Shown: positions 10,249 through 19,741, counted from the stretch's first letter. The stretch: DNA of 64,000 nt from Paracoccaceae bacterium (GCA_006226775.1 SBGD01000011.1:1-64000); one strand, 5' to 3'. The notes: generated from the sequence alone by a model not told the origin. Program-made: numbers and translations.

Positions 10249-11025
10249 ATGCTTCTCTGCATCGACTGCGGCAATACCAATACGGTCTTCTCGATCTGGG
10301 ACGGCCACACCTTCCTGTGTACCTTGCGCACCTCGACCCATCACGCGCGCACGGCGGATGCCTATTTCACCTGGTATTCGACGCTGGTGAAACACTACGG
10401 CATCGAGGCCAATATCACCGAGGTCATCATCTCGTCCACCGTGCCGCGGGTGGTCTACAACCTGCGGGTCTTTGCCGACCGCTTCTTCGACTGCCGCCCG
10501 CTGGTGGTGGGCAAGCCGGATTGCAGGCTGCCCCGCGCACCGCGGGTCGATGCCGGCACCAACGTCGGATCCGACCGGCTGGTCAATACCGCCGGTGCCT
10601 ATGACCGGCATGGCGGCGACCTGATCGTGGTGGATTTCGGCACCGCGACCACATTCGACGTGGTGGCCGAGGATGGCGCCTACGTCGGCGGGGTGATCGC
10701 GCCCGGGGTGAACCTCAGCCTCGAGGCGCTGCACATGGGGGCCGCCGCGCTGCCGCATGTGGATATCTCCCAGCCCGAGAAGGTGATCGGCACCAATACC
10801 GTCGCCTGCATCCAGTCGGGGGTGTTCTGGGGCTATGTCGGCCTTGTCACCGGCATTACCGAGCGCATCCGTGCCGAATATGCCCGGCCCATGCGGATCA
10901 TCGGCACCGGGGGACTTGCGCCCTTGTTCGCGCAGGGAGAGATGCTATTTGACATCATCGAAGGCGATCTGACCATGCATGGGCTGACGGTGATCCATGC
11001 CTACAACAAGAACAACGGGGGCTGA
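10249..11025 (+). CDS. coaX: type III pantothenate kinase
   Basis: A 258-residue enzyme catalysing the first step of coenzyme A synthesis, the phosphorylation of pantothenate. The ASKHA-fold motifs are visible: DCGNTNTVFSIW at the N-terminus, GTNVGSDRLVN near residue 104 and DFGTATTFDVV near residue 128. It lies sixteen bases behind birA, and its stop precedes the GTG of the RNase J gene by three bases, so the three form one transcription unit behind nuo. Confidence 0.95.
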   Translation: MLLCIDCGNTNTVFSIWDGHTFLCTLRTSTHHARTADAYFTWYSTLVKHYGIEANITEVIISSTVPRVVYNLRVFADRFFDCRPLVVGKPDCRLPRAPRVDAGTNVGSDRLVNTAGAYDRHGGDLIVVDFGTATTFDVVAEDGAYVGGVIAPGVNLSLEALHMGAAALPHVDISQPEKVIGTNTVACIQSGVFWGYVGLVTGITERIRAEYARPMRIIGTGGLAPLFAQGEMLFDIIEGDLTMHGLTVIHAYNKNNGG

Positions 11026-11028
11026 CTT

Positions 11029-12696
11029 GTGAGCAGCGAACGGATTATCTACCTGCCCCTCGGCGGGGCGGGCGAAATCGGCATGAATGCCTATGTCTAC
11101 GGCTATGGCAAACCGGGGCGGGAGCGGCTGATCCTTGTCGACCTGGGCGTGACCTTCCCCGACATGGACGGCACCCCCGGGGTCGACCTGATCTTTCCCG
11201 ACATGACTTGGCTGATCGAGCGGCGTGACCGGCTCGAGGCGATCTTCGTCACCCATGCCCATGAAGACCATGTCGGCGCGGTGCATCACTTCTGGGAACG
11301 GCTCGGCGCGCCGGTCCATGCCCGCGCCTTTACCGCCAATATCGCGCGGCGCAAGATGGACGAGGTCGGCCTGCCCGAGACCACGGTGCAGGTCGCCTCG
11401 GCCTGGCCCGAGACGGTGACGGCGGGGCCCTTCACGGTGGGCTTCCTGCCGATCTCGCATTCCATTCCCGAAAGCTCGGCGCTGGTGATCGACGTGGGCG
11501 GCGAGCGGCTGATCCACAGCGGCGACTTCAAGCTGGACGAGACGCCGATCGTCGGCGAGCCGTTCGATGCGGCCCTCTGGGCCGAGGTGGCGAAACCCGG
11601 CGTCAAGGCGCTGATCTGCGATTCGACCAACGTGTTCTCGCTGCATGCGGGCCGGTCGGAGGTGACCGTCGGGCCGGAGATCGAGAAGCTGGTGGCCGGG
11701 GCCTCGGGGCTGGTCTGTGCCACGACCTTTGCCTCGAACGTGGCGCGGGTGAAGACCCTGGCCGAGGCGGGCAAGCGCGCGGGCCGGTCGATCGTGCTTC
11801 TGGGCCGGGCGATGCGGCGGATGATCGAGGCCTCGATCGAGACCGGCGTGCTCAAGGATTTCCCCAAGGTCATCCCCCCCGAGGAAGCCAGCGGAATGCC
11901 GCGCGAGAGCCTGATGCTGCTGGTCACCGGCTCGCAGGGCGAGCGGCGCGCCGCCAGCGCGCAACTGGCGCGCGGCAAGTACAACGGGCTGGAGTTGCAG
12001 GAGGGCGACCTCTTCCTGTTCTCCTCCAAGACCATTCCCGGCAACGAACGCGGCGTGATCCGCATCATGAACCAGATGTCGGAGAAAGGCGTCGACGTGG
12101 TGGACGATTCCACCGGGCATTACCATGTCTCGGGTCATGCCAACCGCCCCGATCTCGAGCGGATGCAGGACATCGTCCAGCCGCAGATGGTGATCCCGAT
12201 GCATGGCGAGCACCGCCACCTGCGCGAGCATGTGAAGCTGACCAGGGCGCGGGGCCGGGCGGCGGCGCTGGCGGTCAATGGCACCATGCTGGATCTTGGC
12301 GGCAACCGGCCGGAAGTGGCGGAATTCATCGAGACGGGCCGGGTCTATCTCGACGGTCAGGTCCAGGTCGGCGCGATGGACGGCATCGTCCGCGACCGCA
12401 TTCGCATGGCTCTGAACGGCCATGTGATCGTGACGGTGATCCTCGACGAGGATGACGAACCGCTGGGCAACCCCTGGTGCGAGGTCATGGGCCTGCCCGA
12501 GATCGGCAAGAGCCAGGCGCCGCTGGTCGACGTGCTGGAGGAAGACCTCTCGCAATACCTCGGTCGGGCCGGGGCCAAGACGCTGACCGACGATGACAAG
12601 CTCGACGAGGACATGCGCCGGATTGCCCGCAACTCGACCATGGGCGAGATCGGCAAGAAACCGGAAGTGACGGTGGTGATCAGCCGCTTGAGCTGA
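11029..12696 (+). CDS. rnj: ribonuclease J
   Basis: A 555-residue metallo-beta-lactamase/beta-CASP nuclease, expected to take part in mRNA decay and rRNA maturation with endo- and 5'-3' exonuclease activity. The zinc motif HAHEDH lies at residues 76-81, with SHSIPESSA and HSGDFKLDE further on, and the beta-CASP motif HVSGHANRPDL near residue 365. The start is GTG, three bases behind coaX. A weak 6-bp hairpin with an A6 loop follows the stop at 12701-12718. Confidence 0.94.
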   Translation: MSSERIIYLPLGGAGEIGMNAYVYGYGKPGRERLILVDLGVTFPDMDGTPGVDLIFPDMTWLIERRDRLEAIFVTHAHEDHVGAVHHFWERLGAPVHARAFTANIARRKMDEVGLPETTVQVASAWPETVTAGPFTVGFLPISHSIPESSALVIDVGGERLIHSGDFKLDETPIVGEPFDAALWAEVAKPGVKALICDSTNVFSLHAGRSEVTVGPEIEKLVAGASGLVCATTFASNVARVKTLAEAGKRAGRSIVLLGRAMRRMIEASIETGVLKDFPKVIPPEEASGMPRESLMLLVTGSQGERRAASAQLARGKYNGLELQEGDLFLFSSKTIPGNERGVIRIMNQMSEKGVDVVDDSTGHYHVSGHANRPDLERMQDIVQPQMVIPMHGEHRHLREHVKLTRARGRAAALAVNGTMLDLGGNRPEVAEFIETGRVYLDGQVQVGAMDGIVRDRIRMALNGHVIVTVILDEDDEPLGNPWCEVMGLPEIGKSQAPLVDVLEEDLSQYLGRAGAKTLTDDDKLDEDMRRIARNSTMGEIGKKPEVTVVISRLS

Positions 12697-12809
12697 GCGT
12701 CGCGGAAAAAAATCCGCGCCACCGGGATGCAACTTCACTGCGGCGCCCTATGGTCTGGAGGGAGCGGCCACCTGGCCGTGCAACCTTCAGATCAAGGGAG
12801 AGCATTGCA

Positions 12810-13235
12810 ATGATCAAGAAATCCGGATCCGCGAACTGGCAGGGCGGCCTCAAGGACGGCACCGGCACGGTCTCGACCGAGTCGGGCGTGCTGGACAAGG
12901 TGAACTATGGTTTCAACAAGCGCTTCGCCGGCGAGGCGGGCAGCAACCCCGAAGAGCTGATCGCCGCGGCCCATGCCAGTTGCTACGCCATGGCGCTGTC
13001 GATGGTGCTGGGCGAGGCGGGGTTCACCGCCGAGTCGATCTCGACCAAGGCGACGGTCACGCTGGAAGAGGTGGACGGCGGTTTCGCGGTCACCAAGTCG
13101 CACCTCGAGCTCGAGGCCAAGGTGCCCGGCGCCAGCGAGGAGGCCTTCATGGAAGCGGCCAATGGCGCCAAGGTGGGCTGCCCGATCTCCAAGCTGCTGA
13201 ATGCCGAGATCACGCTGGATGCAAAGCTGGTCTGA
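12810..13235 (+). CDS. OsmC-family organic hydroperoxide reductase
   Basis: A 141-residue OsmC/Ohr-fold protein that reduces organic hydroperoxides with a pair of cysteines. The two redox cysteines are seen in AHASCYAMALS (about residue 54) and VGCPISKLLNAEI (about residue 124). The N-terminus SGSANWQGGLKDGTG is typical of the OsmC branch rather than Ohr. I chose the ATG at 12810, which has GGGAG about ten bases upstream; an in-frame extension from 12750 is less likely. A strong hairpin terminator follows. Confidence 0.92.
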   Translation: MIKKSGSANWQGGLKDGTGTVSTESGVLDKVNYGFNKRFAGEAGSNPEELIAAAHASCYAMALSMVLGEAGFTAESISTKATVTLEEVDGGFAVTKSHLELEAKVPGASEEAFMEAANGAKVGCPISKLLNAEITLDAKLV

Positions 13236-13275
13236 CCTGCGCTGAGGCGAAGAACCGCACAGCCTGTGCGTGACG

Positions 13276-13299
13276 CGGGGCGGTTTTCGGACCGCCCCG
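13276..13299 (+). terminator. intrinsic terminator behind the OsmC-family gene
   Basis: A 9-bp perfect stem (CGGGGCGGT / ACCGCCCCG) with a 6-base loop is followed by GTTTTCC on the + strand. It lies between two convergent genes and may serve both, but the T-run favours the + strand. Confidence 0.75.
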
Positions 13300-13307
13300 G
13301 TTTTCCT

Positions 13308-14759
13308 TCACCCGGCGCGGCGTTCGTCGAAGCTGAGCGCGATGAACTGCGGCAGGTGATCGCCCATGCCGACAACCTTGTTATTGTTGTTGTCCGAGGA
13401 TTTGCCGCGCGTCCGGCCCGAGTCGCGGCTGCGCGCGGGCTTGCTTTCGGTGCGCTCGGCGACCTCCACCGGCGCGGGCGTGTCGTCCCTGGGCTTTTTC
13501 GCCGCGGCTTTGGGCGCGGGCTTGTCGCTGTCCTTCGAGGTGTCCCGAGGCGCCTTTTTCGGCGCGGGCCGGGGCGTGTCATCGGGCGTCTCTTCGGGTT
13601 TGGCGGCGCCCTTGAGCGGGTTCTCGAGCCGCGGAATGTCCTTCTGAATCAGCTTTTCGATCGCGTCGAAGTTCTTTTCGTCCTTCGGCACGCAGATCAT
13701 CATCGCCTTGCCGTCGCGTCCCGCCCGCCCGGTGCGGCCGATGCGGTGGACATAATCCTCGGCATGGCTGGGCACGTCGAAGTTGAACACATGGCTCACC
13801 GCCGGCACATCCAGCCCGCGCGCCGCCACGTCCGAGGCGACGAGGATCTTCAAGCCGCCGTTGCGGAAGGAATCCAGCGTCTTGGTGCGCTGCGACTGGT
13901 CGAGGTCGCCATGGATCGGGGCCGCGTCAAAGCCGTATTTCTTCAGCGATTTCGCAACGATATCCACGTCCGTCTTGCGGTTGCAGAAGACGATGGCATT
14001 GGTGCATGTGTCGCCTTCGCCCTCGATCAGCGTGCGCAGGACCTTGCGTTTCTCGCTGGCTTCGCGGTCGCGGCGCGAGGCTTTGAACATCACCACGCCC
14101 TGCTCGATGGTCTCGGACGCGGTGGCCTGGCGGGCCACTTCGACGCGCTCCGGGTTCGACAGGAAGGTATTGGTGATCCGCTCGATCTCGGGCGCCATGG
14201 TGGCCGAGAAGAACAGCGTCTGGCGGGTGAAGGGGGTCAGCGAGAAGATCCGCTCGATATCCGGGATGAAGCCCATGTCGAGCATCCGGTCGGCCTCGTC
14301 CACCACCATGACCTGCACGCCGGTGAGCAGCAGCTTGCCGCGCTCGAAATGGTCGAGCAAGCGGCCCGGCGTGGCGATCAGCACGTCGACGCCCTTGTCG
14401 ATCAGCATGTCCTGTTCCTTGAACGACACGCCGCCGATCAGCAGCGCCTTGGTCAGCTTCACATGCTTGGAATAGGTGTCGAAGTTCTCGGCCACCTGGG
14501 CGGCCAGTTCGCGCGTGGGACACAGCACCAGCGACCGCGGCATCCGCGCGCGGGCGCGGCCACGGGCCAGCATGGTGATCATCGGCAGCACGAAACCGGC
14601 GGTCTTGCCGGTGCCGGTCTGGGCAATGCCCAGCACGTCGCGGCCCTGCAGCGCGGCGGGAATGGCGCCAAGCTGAATCGGGGTCGGCGTGACATAGCCC
14701 GCTTCTTCAACGGCCTTGAGAACTTTGGGATTGAGATCCAGGTCAGAAAATTTGGTCAT
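13308..14759 (-). CDS. DEAD-box ATP-dependent RNA helicase (RhlE-like)
   Basis: A 483-residue RNA helicase. Motifs in order, counted from MTKFSDL: Q motif YVTPTPIQ (22-29), AQTGTGKT (46-53), PTRELAAQV (about 81), DEAD (154-157), SAT (185-187), ARGLDVP and HRIGRTGRAGR. The last 110 residues form a low-complexity, Lys/Pro/Asp-rich tail ending in a poly-Asn run, usual for RhlE/CsdA-like helicases that bind RNA. An ATG six bases upstream (14765) is an alternative start; neither has a strong ribosome site. The region upstream carries a 14-bp palindrome that may regulate it. Confidence 0.93.
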   Translation of the reverse strand: MTKFSDLDLNPKVLKAVEEAGYVTPTPIQLGAIPAALQGRDVLGIAQTGTGKTAGFVLPMITMLARGRARARMPRSLVLCPTRELAAQVAENFDTYSKHVKLTKALLIGGVSFKEQDMLIDKGVDVLIATPGRLLDHFERGKLLLTGVQVMVVDEADRMLDMGFIPDIERIFSLTPFTRQTLFFSATMAPEIERITNTFLSNPERVEVARQATASETIEQGVVMFKASRRDREASEKRKVLRTLIEGEGDTCTNAIVFCNRKTDVDIVAKSLKKYGFDAAPIHGDLDQSQRTKTLDSFRNGGLKILVASDVAARGLDVPAVSHVFNFDVPSHAEDYVHRIGRTGRAGRDGKAMMICVPKDEKNFDAIEKLIQKDIPRLENPLKGAAKPEETPDDTPRPAPKKAPRDTSKDSDKPAPKAAAKKPRDDTPAPVEVAERTESKPARSRDSGRTRGKSSDNNNNKVVGMGDHLPQFIALSFDERRAG

Positions 14760-14940
14760 TCGCATCCGCTATTTACGGACACGTTATGGCCCGTACGTCT
14801 GATGAGGGCAGCCCGGATGGCCCCGCATTCTTGCGGTCAACATCCCCCGCGCGCTATCTAACCCGCATCGGGGCCCTGGTCAATCACCGGTCTTGCGGGC
14901 GTGGCCAAAGGCCGCGATATCGCCGGAGTGTTCCCCAATA

Positions 14941-14954
14941 GTGACATATGTCAC
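14941..14954. promoter_or_regulatory. perfect 14-bp palindrome GTGACATATGTCAC, CRP-like
   Basis: The half-sites GTGA and TCAC separated by six bases match the core layout of CRP-family sites. It lies about 180 bases upstream of the helicase start and a few bases beyond the stop of the glycosyltransferase gene, both on the - strand. It could be an operator for the helicase; which regulator would bind is not known. Confidence 0.4.
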
Positions 14955-14961
14955 CCGAAAC

Positions 14962-15906
14962 TCAGGTTCCGGGGAACTCTGCCTGCCGCGCCGTCTCCAG
15001 CGCCAGGTCGCAGCGCCGCAAGAGCCCCTCGGCGGCCAGCCGGTCGCAAACCTCGGGATGGGCGACGCAGACCTCGTCATGAAAGGCGCGCAGACCTTCC
15101 TCGCCCGCCTCGGCCTCGATCCGGGTGAAAAGCTGGTTGAGCGACAGCCCGCCGGCATTCCGGTCGACCTGCGGTTTCAACTCGGCGCGGTAGGATCCCA
15201 TCTGCATGCGGTAGCGATAGGTGCGCTGCCAGTCCTCCCAGCCTTGGGCGTGCAGGTGGCAGAGCTCGGTCTCGCTCAGCGCCACCTCGCCGGGGTTCTG
15301 CGCGTCCTTCACGGTGATGTTGTGGATCTTCATCTGCAAGCCGTCGATGCCGGTGCGATAGAAAAGCTTGCCCGCCACATGGCTGAGAAACCCGCCGGAA
15401 AGATAACGCCCATAGGTCGGAAACACCGCTTCCGCCGCGCGGCGCCGCTCGGCGGGGTCGAGGTGGAAGGCCTTGAAGGTGGTCTCGGGCGCCGTGTCGC
15501 CCGGCGCCGGGGCCAGCGCCTCGATCGGACGGACGCGGGCGCAGAGGCAGGCCTCGGGCAGGGCGGCCAGTTGATCGGCCAGGGGGCGCGCGGGCCAGAG
15601 AAACTCGTCGACGTCGATATGCGCCAGCCAGTCGACCTCGACCCCGCGGTTATAGGCGTGGCGCGCGTTGAGGAACTGGCGCGACTGGTGCTTGTCGGGC
15701 CGGCCCTTGCGCTTGGCCCACCAGGCGTCGTCGCAGGCCACCACCTTGATCTTCGGATGCGCCTTCAGCCGGTCGAAGAGCGCCTGCTCGGGCGCGTCGA
15801 GATAGAGATAGAGCCGATGCGCGCCAAGCCGCAGGTGGTATGCCGCGAAATTCAGGATGTCGCGGTCCGGCGCCTTGACGGTCGAGACGATCCCCCAGCG
15901 CGTCAT
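14962..15906 (-). CDS. glycosyltransferase family 2-like protein
   Basis: A 314-residue protein resembling the Glyco_tranf_2_4 family. The N-terminus WGIVSTVKAPDRDILNFAAY is the nucleotide-binding beta strand region, and HIDVDEFLWP (about residues 96-105) holds the DxD-type metal motif. There is no signal peptide or membrane segment, so it should act in the cytosol, probably on a surface polysaccharide. Its start overlaps the stop of the related gene upstream (ATGA); the two share clear sequence similarity and are tandem paralogues. The acceptor and donor sugar are unknown. Confidence 0.8.
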   Translation of the reverse strand: MTRWGIVSTVKAPDRDILNFAAYHLRLGAHRLYLYLDAPEQALFDRLKAHPKIKVVACDDAWWAKRKGRPDKHQSRQFLNARHAYNRGVEVDWLAHIDVDEFLWPARPLADQLAALPEACLCARVRPIEALAPAPGDTAPETTFKAFHLDPAERRRAAEAVFPTYGRYLSGGFLSHVAGKLFYRTGIDGLQMKIHNITVKDAQNPGEVALSETELCHLHAQGWEDWQRTYRYRMQMGSYRAELKPQVDRNAGGLSLNQLFTRIEAEAGEEGLRAFHDEVCVAHPEVCDRLAAEGLLRRCDLALETARQAEFPGT

Positions 15907-17690
15907 GCGGCGCCGCGCTTGGCGGGGCGGGGGCCGAAGACCTCCGCGACCTGGGCGTCGAGGTCCAGCGGATGGGTGACAAGCATGTCATGCGCGGCCA
16001 GCCGGGCGCGCAACTCGGGGCTGTCGGTGCAGACCTCGTCGAAGAAATGCCGCAGGCCCGCCTCGCCCTCGGTCTCGCGCACGAAACCCAGCACATCGGC
16101 CAGCCGCATCGCCTCGTCATCCTCGGGCTTGCGATAGGATCCGCGGGTCATGCGGAACATCACCCGGTCGCGGAAATGGTCGAAACTGGCGGCATGGTGA
16201 TGCGCCAGCCTGAGCCTGGGCATCTCGGCCTCGTTGCCCACCGATTGCCCCTCGAGCCGCAGCCCGTGGATGCCCAGGCGGACATCGGGAATGCGGGTGC
16301 GGGCAAAGACCTTGCCGCTGGTATGGCTGATGAAGCCGCCGGTGAGATAGGCGCCATAGGCCGGATAGATCCGGTCCAGCACCGCGCGTTTCTGCCCGGC
16401 CTGCCGATGGGTGATCTTGTAGTGCCGCGGCACGCCGTCGGGGGGCGCCAGCAGTTCCACCGGTCGCACCCGCGCCTGGGCGCAGTCCTCGGGCACGAAG
16501 CGCAGGGCGCGGGCGATCCCGGTCTCGGGCAGCAGGAATTCGTCGACGTCGAGATGGGCGAGGAAGTCGAGATCCGAGGCGCGGTAGGCCCGCGTCGCAT
16601 TATGCGCCTGGCGCAACTGGTGCGCCTCGGGCCGGTTCTTGCCGCAGGCCTGCCAAAAGGCGCTGTCGCAGGGGGTGACGCGGACCTGCGGATGATCGGC
16701 GAAGAAATCCGCGACCTCGGGCGCATCGTCATCGAGAAAGAGGTCAAGCCCTGCGGCGCCAAGGTGCAGGCAATGGGCGGCGAAACGCGCGATCTGGTCG
16801 AGCGGCGCATTGGTGGTGGTGACCACGCCCCAGGTGGGCAGCGGGCCACGGCGCGGCGGCACATGCGGGACAGGGGCGGTGACCTTTGGGGCGGGGCCTG
16901 CGTCGGTCTCGCCCGCGCGGGCGGTATCGCGGCGTTCCTTGCGGCGGCGCATGATGCGCAAGCGGCGAAAGACGGTGCGCGGATCGTGGATCAGCAGGTC
17001 GAGCAGGTGCCGCGCCAGGGGCTTCAGCACCGTATCCTCGCCCGCATCCAGCCAGAGCCGGCCCAGCATGTTCACGTCCAGGCCCCCGGCGGGCAGGTGA
17101 AAGGCGTCCATCTCCATCGGCAGCGGACCGCGGTCCTTGCCTTTCAACGCAAAGGGCCGGTCGGCGGCAAAGCCGGAATAGCGCCGCTCGCTCTCGTAGA
17201 GTTTCATGGTGCCGAACAGCACCGTCATCGCCTGGCCGACCCGGCGCTGCACCTCGGTCGCGCCGTGATCGCCGAAGGTGGTCAGCGCCGAGACCAGCCA
17301 GCGCTGGTCGAGCTGGTCCAGCAGGTGATCGGCCTCCTCGGCCCAGATCCGGTGAAACAGCGCCGCGGTATGGGCGGGCTGTTCGCGCTTGCGCAGATGG
17401 GCGATGAGCAGCCCGTGCAGCCCGGCCAGGTCGGACTTTCCGGCCAGTTCCTCGCGGATCTCCAGCATCTTGCGCCGGTTCGAGGATTTCACCGGCCCCG
17501 CGCGCAGGGGATCGTCCCCGGGCGCGGGGATCAGCGCCGCCTTCAGCGGCGCCAGATCCACGTCCGGCGGCGGCAACGCCTCGCCCTTGGAAAAGGTCAG
17601 CGGCGCGCGGCGCGCCTCCATCTGTTCGAGAACCCCGGCAATCCCGCCCTCGTAGGTCGGTTTGCGGGCGGGTGTGGGTGCGTCACTCAT
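15903..17690 (-). CDS. large glycosyltransferase family 2-like protein with N-terminal extension
   Basis: A 595-residue protein. Residues from about 285 on repeat the fold of the downstream gene: WGVVTTTNAPLDQIARFAAH, a metal motif in HLDVDEFLLP and a GGFISHTSGKVFARTRIPD segment paralleling GGFLSHVAGKLFYRTGIDG in the neighbour. The first 280 residues are helical, without a recognised domain; residues 235-260 are strongly basic (RRLRIMRRRKERR). It is the first gene of a two-gene unit. No good ribosome site is seen before the ATG at 17690. Confidence 0.75.
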   Translation of the reverse strand: MSDAPTPARKPTYEGGIAGVLEQMEARRAPLTFSKGEALPPPDVDLAPLKAALIPAPGDDPLRAGPVKSSNRRKMLEIREELAGKSDLAGLHGLLIAHLRKREQPAHTAALFHRIWAEEADHLLDQLDQRWLVSALTTFGDHGATEVQRRVGQAMTVLFGTMKLYESERRYSGFAADRPFALKGKDRGPLPMEMDAFHLPAGGLDVNMLGRLWLDAGEDTVLKPLARHLLDLLIHDPRTVFRRLRIMRRRKERRDTARAGETDAGPAPKVTAPVPHVPPRRGPLPTWGVVTTTNAPLDQIARFAAHCLHLGAAGLDLFLDDDAPEVADFFADHPQVRVTPCDSAFWQACGKNRPEAHQLRQAHNATRAYRASDLDFLAHLDVDEFLLPETGIARALRFVPEDCAQARVRPVELLAPPDGVPRHYKITHRQAGQKRAVLDRIYPAYGAYLTGGFISHTSGKVFARTRIPDVRLGIHGLRLEGQSVGNEAEMPRLRLAHHHAASFDHFRDRVMFRMTRGSYRKPEDDEAMRLADVLGFVRETEGEAGLRHFFDEVCTDSPELRARLAAHDMLVTHPLDLDAQVAEVFGPRPAKRGAA

Positions 17691-17776
17691 GACCGGACTG
17701 TGCAGCTTTTCCGAACCTCTGGCAATCGCCGCAACCTAGCCGGTCAAGATGGCGGCTTTGAGGCACGCGGGACCGC

Positions 17777-19384
17777 TCAGACCATCATCTCCTTGGTGGC
17801 CGAGAGGGTCACGTCGGGGTAATCCCGCACGATCCGGTCGATATCCCATTGCAGCCGGGTCAGGTAGACCACGTCGCCATCGTTGTCATGGGCGATATGC
17901 TGCTTGTTGGCCTCGATGAACCGATCAAGCGCCGTCTTGGCGCCGGTGGCCCAGCGCGCCGAGGTGAACTGCGAGGCCTCGAAGCGCACCGGCAGCCCGT
18001 ATTCCAGCTCGATCCGGCTGGCCAGCACCTCGAATTGCAGCGCGCCGACCACGCCGACGATGAAGCCCGAGCCGATCATCGGCTTGAAGACCTTGGCCGC
18101 GCCTTCCTCGGCAAACTGCATCAGCGCCTTTTCCAGGTGCTTGGATTTCAACGGATCGCCCGCGCGCACGGTCTGCAGCAGCTCCGGCGCGAAGGACGGG
18201 ATGCCGGTGACGCGGATCGCCTCGCCCTCGGTCAGGGTGTCGCCGATGCGCAACTGCCCGTGGTTGGGAATGCCGATGATGTCGCCGGCCCAGGCCTCTT
18301 CGGCCAGTTCCCGGTCGGCGGCGAGAAACAGCACCGGGTTGGACACCGACATCGGTTTTTTCGTGCGCACATGGGTCAGCTTCATGCCGCGCTTGAAATG
18401 CCCCGAGGCCATGCGGACAAAGGCCACCCGGTCGCGGTGCTTGGGGTCCATGTTCGCCTGGACCTTGAAGACAAAGCCGGAAACCTTTGTTTCCTCGGGC
18501 AGAACCTGCCGCGGCGTGGCGCTTTGCGGTTGCGGCTCGGGGCCATATCTGCCGATCCCCTCCATCAACTCCTTGACGCCGAAGGAATTGATCGCCGAGC
18601 CGAACCAGATCGGTGTCATGTGCCCCTCCAGCACCGCCTGCGGATCGAGCTGGGGCAGCAGTTCGCGCGCCATCTCGACCCCTTCGAGGAAGGGCGCGAG
18701 CAGCGCCTCGGGCACATGTTTGGCCAGAAGCGGATCGTCCAGCCCCTTGATCTCGATCGATTGCGCCACCTTGTTGCGGTCGGCGCGGTCCATCAGTTCC
18801 AGCCGGTCGTTGAGCAGGTCGTAGCAGCCGATGAAATCCCGCCCGACGCCGATCGGCCAGGAGGCGGGGGTGACGTCGATCGCCAGCATCTCCTGGATCT
18901 CGTCGATGATGTCGAAGATGTCGCGGCTCTCGCGGTCCATCTTGTTGCAGAAGGTCAGGATCGGCAGGTCGCGCAAGCGGCAGACCTCGAACAGCTTCTG
19001 GGTCTGGCTCTCGACCCCCTTGGCGCCGTCGATCACCATGACGGCGGCATCCACCGCGGTCAGCGTGCGATAGGTGTCCTCGGAGAAATCCGAGTGGCCG
19101 GGCGTGTCGACAAGGTTGAAGCGGAAGTTGCGGTAGTCGAAGGACATCGCCGAGGCCGAGACCGAGATGCCGCGGTCCTGCTCCATCTTCATGAAGTCCG
19201 ACCGCGTGCGCCGCGCCTCGCCCTTGGCGCGCACCTGGCCCGCCATCTGGATCGCGCCGCCGTAAAGCAGGAACTTCTCGGTCAGCGTGGTCTTGCCCGC
19301 ATCGGGATGCGAGATGATGGCAAAGGTGCGCCGCCGGGCGATTTCCGGCGGCAGAGGGGGGCGGTTGGGCAATTGATCCAGCAT
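17777..19384 (-). CDS. prfC: peptide chain release factor 3
   Basis: A 535-residue translational GTPase that recycles release factors 1 and 2 from the ribosome. GTPase motifs: G1 SHPDAGKTT (25-33), G3 DTPGHSDFSEDT (about 96), G4 NKMD (about 150). The subfamily segment RTRSDFMKMEQDRGISVS is diagnostic for RF3 against EF-G. Length fits the family. It stands alone, with 86 bases to the glycosyltransferase start and a divergent small gene on the other side. Confidence 0.97.
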   Translation of the reverse strand: MLDQLPNRPPLPPEIARRRTFAIISHPDAGKTTLTEKFLLYGGAIQMAGQVRAKGEARRTRSDFMKMEQDRGISVSASAMSFDYRNFRFNLVDTPGHSDFSEDTYRTLTAVDAAVMVIDGAKGVESQTQKLFEVCRLRDLPILTFCNKMDRESRDIFDIIDEIQEMLAIDVTPASWPIGVGRDFIGCYDLLNDRLELMDRADRNKVAQSIEIKGLDDPLLAKHVPEALLAPFLEGVEMARELLPQLDPQAVLEGHMTPIWFGSAINSFGVKELMEGIGRYGPEPQPQSATPRQVLPEETKVSGFVFKVQANMDPKHRDRVAFVRMASGHFKRGMKLTHVRTKKPMSVSNPVLFLAADRELAEEAWAGDIIGIPNHGQLRIGDTLTEGEAIRVTGIPSFAPELLQTVRAGDPLKSKHLEKALMQFAEEGAAKVFKPMIGSGFIVGVVGALQFEVLASRIELEYGLPVRFEASQFTSARWATGAKTALDRFIEANKQHIAHDNDGDVVYLTRLQWDIDRIVRDYPDVTLSATKEMMV

Positions 19385-19473
19385 GGCGCCGCTTTATCCC
19401 GTGGCTTGCGCGCTGGCAAGGAACGCCGCGCGGCTTGGCGCGTTGTAGGGGTATCGGAGCAAAGGAGGACCCC

Positions 19474-19725
19474 ATGCCGGACCCGAGCATCAAGAACGAA
19501 GACACCTACCGGTCGCTGCGCGACGAGGGCTACTCGAAGGAAAAGGCGGCCCGTATCGCCAATGCCCAGGCCAATGACGACATGGAGCCGTCGAAGAAGG
19601 GCGGCAAGCAGCCGCCCTACGAGGAATGGACCAAGCAAGAGCTGTACGACCGGGCGCAGGAGCTGGAGATCGACGGCCGCAGCGACATGAGCAAGGACGA
19701 GCTGATCGCGGCGCTGCGCGGGTAA
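19474..19725 (+). CDS. small protein with Rho N-terminal/SAP-like motif
   Basis: An 83-residue hydrophilic protein. Residues about 48-83 (EWTKQELYDRAQELEID followed by MSKDELIAALRG) look like the Rho_N/SAP helix-extended-helix motif that binds nucleic acid. The first half (DTYRSLRDEGYSKEKAARIA) is a helix seen in small plasmid-maintenance-like or stress proteins. AAAGGAGG six bases before the ATG at 19474 is a near-perfect ribosome site and fixes the start. Function unknown; probably nucleic-acid binding. Confidence 0.82.
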   Translation: MPDPSIKNEDTYRSLRDEGYSKEKAARIANAQANDDMEPSKKGGKQPPYEEWTKQELYDRAQELEIDGRSDMSKDELIAALRG

Positions 19726-19741
19726 TCCGGCGCCGCTCTTC

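Noticed and set aside
12701-12718. Hairpin CGCGGA-A6-TCCGCG as terminator of the RNase J gene.
   Set aside because: The stem is only six pairs and no T-run follows; kept as a remark in the gene entry.
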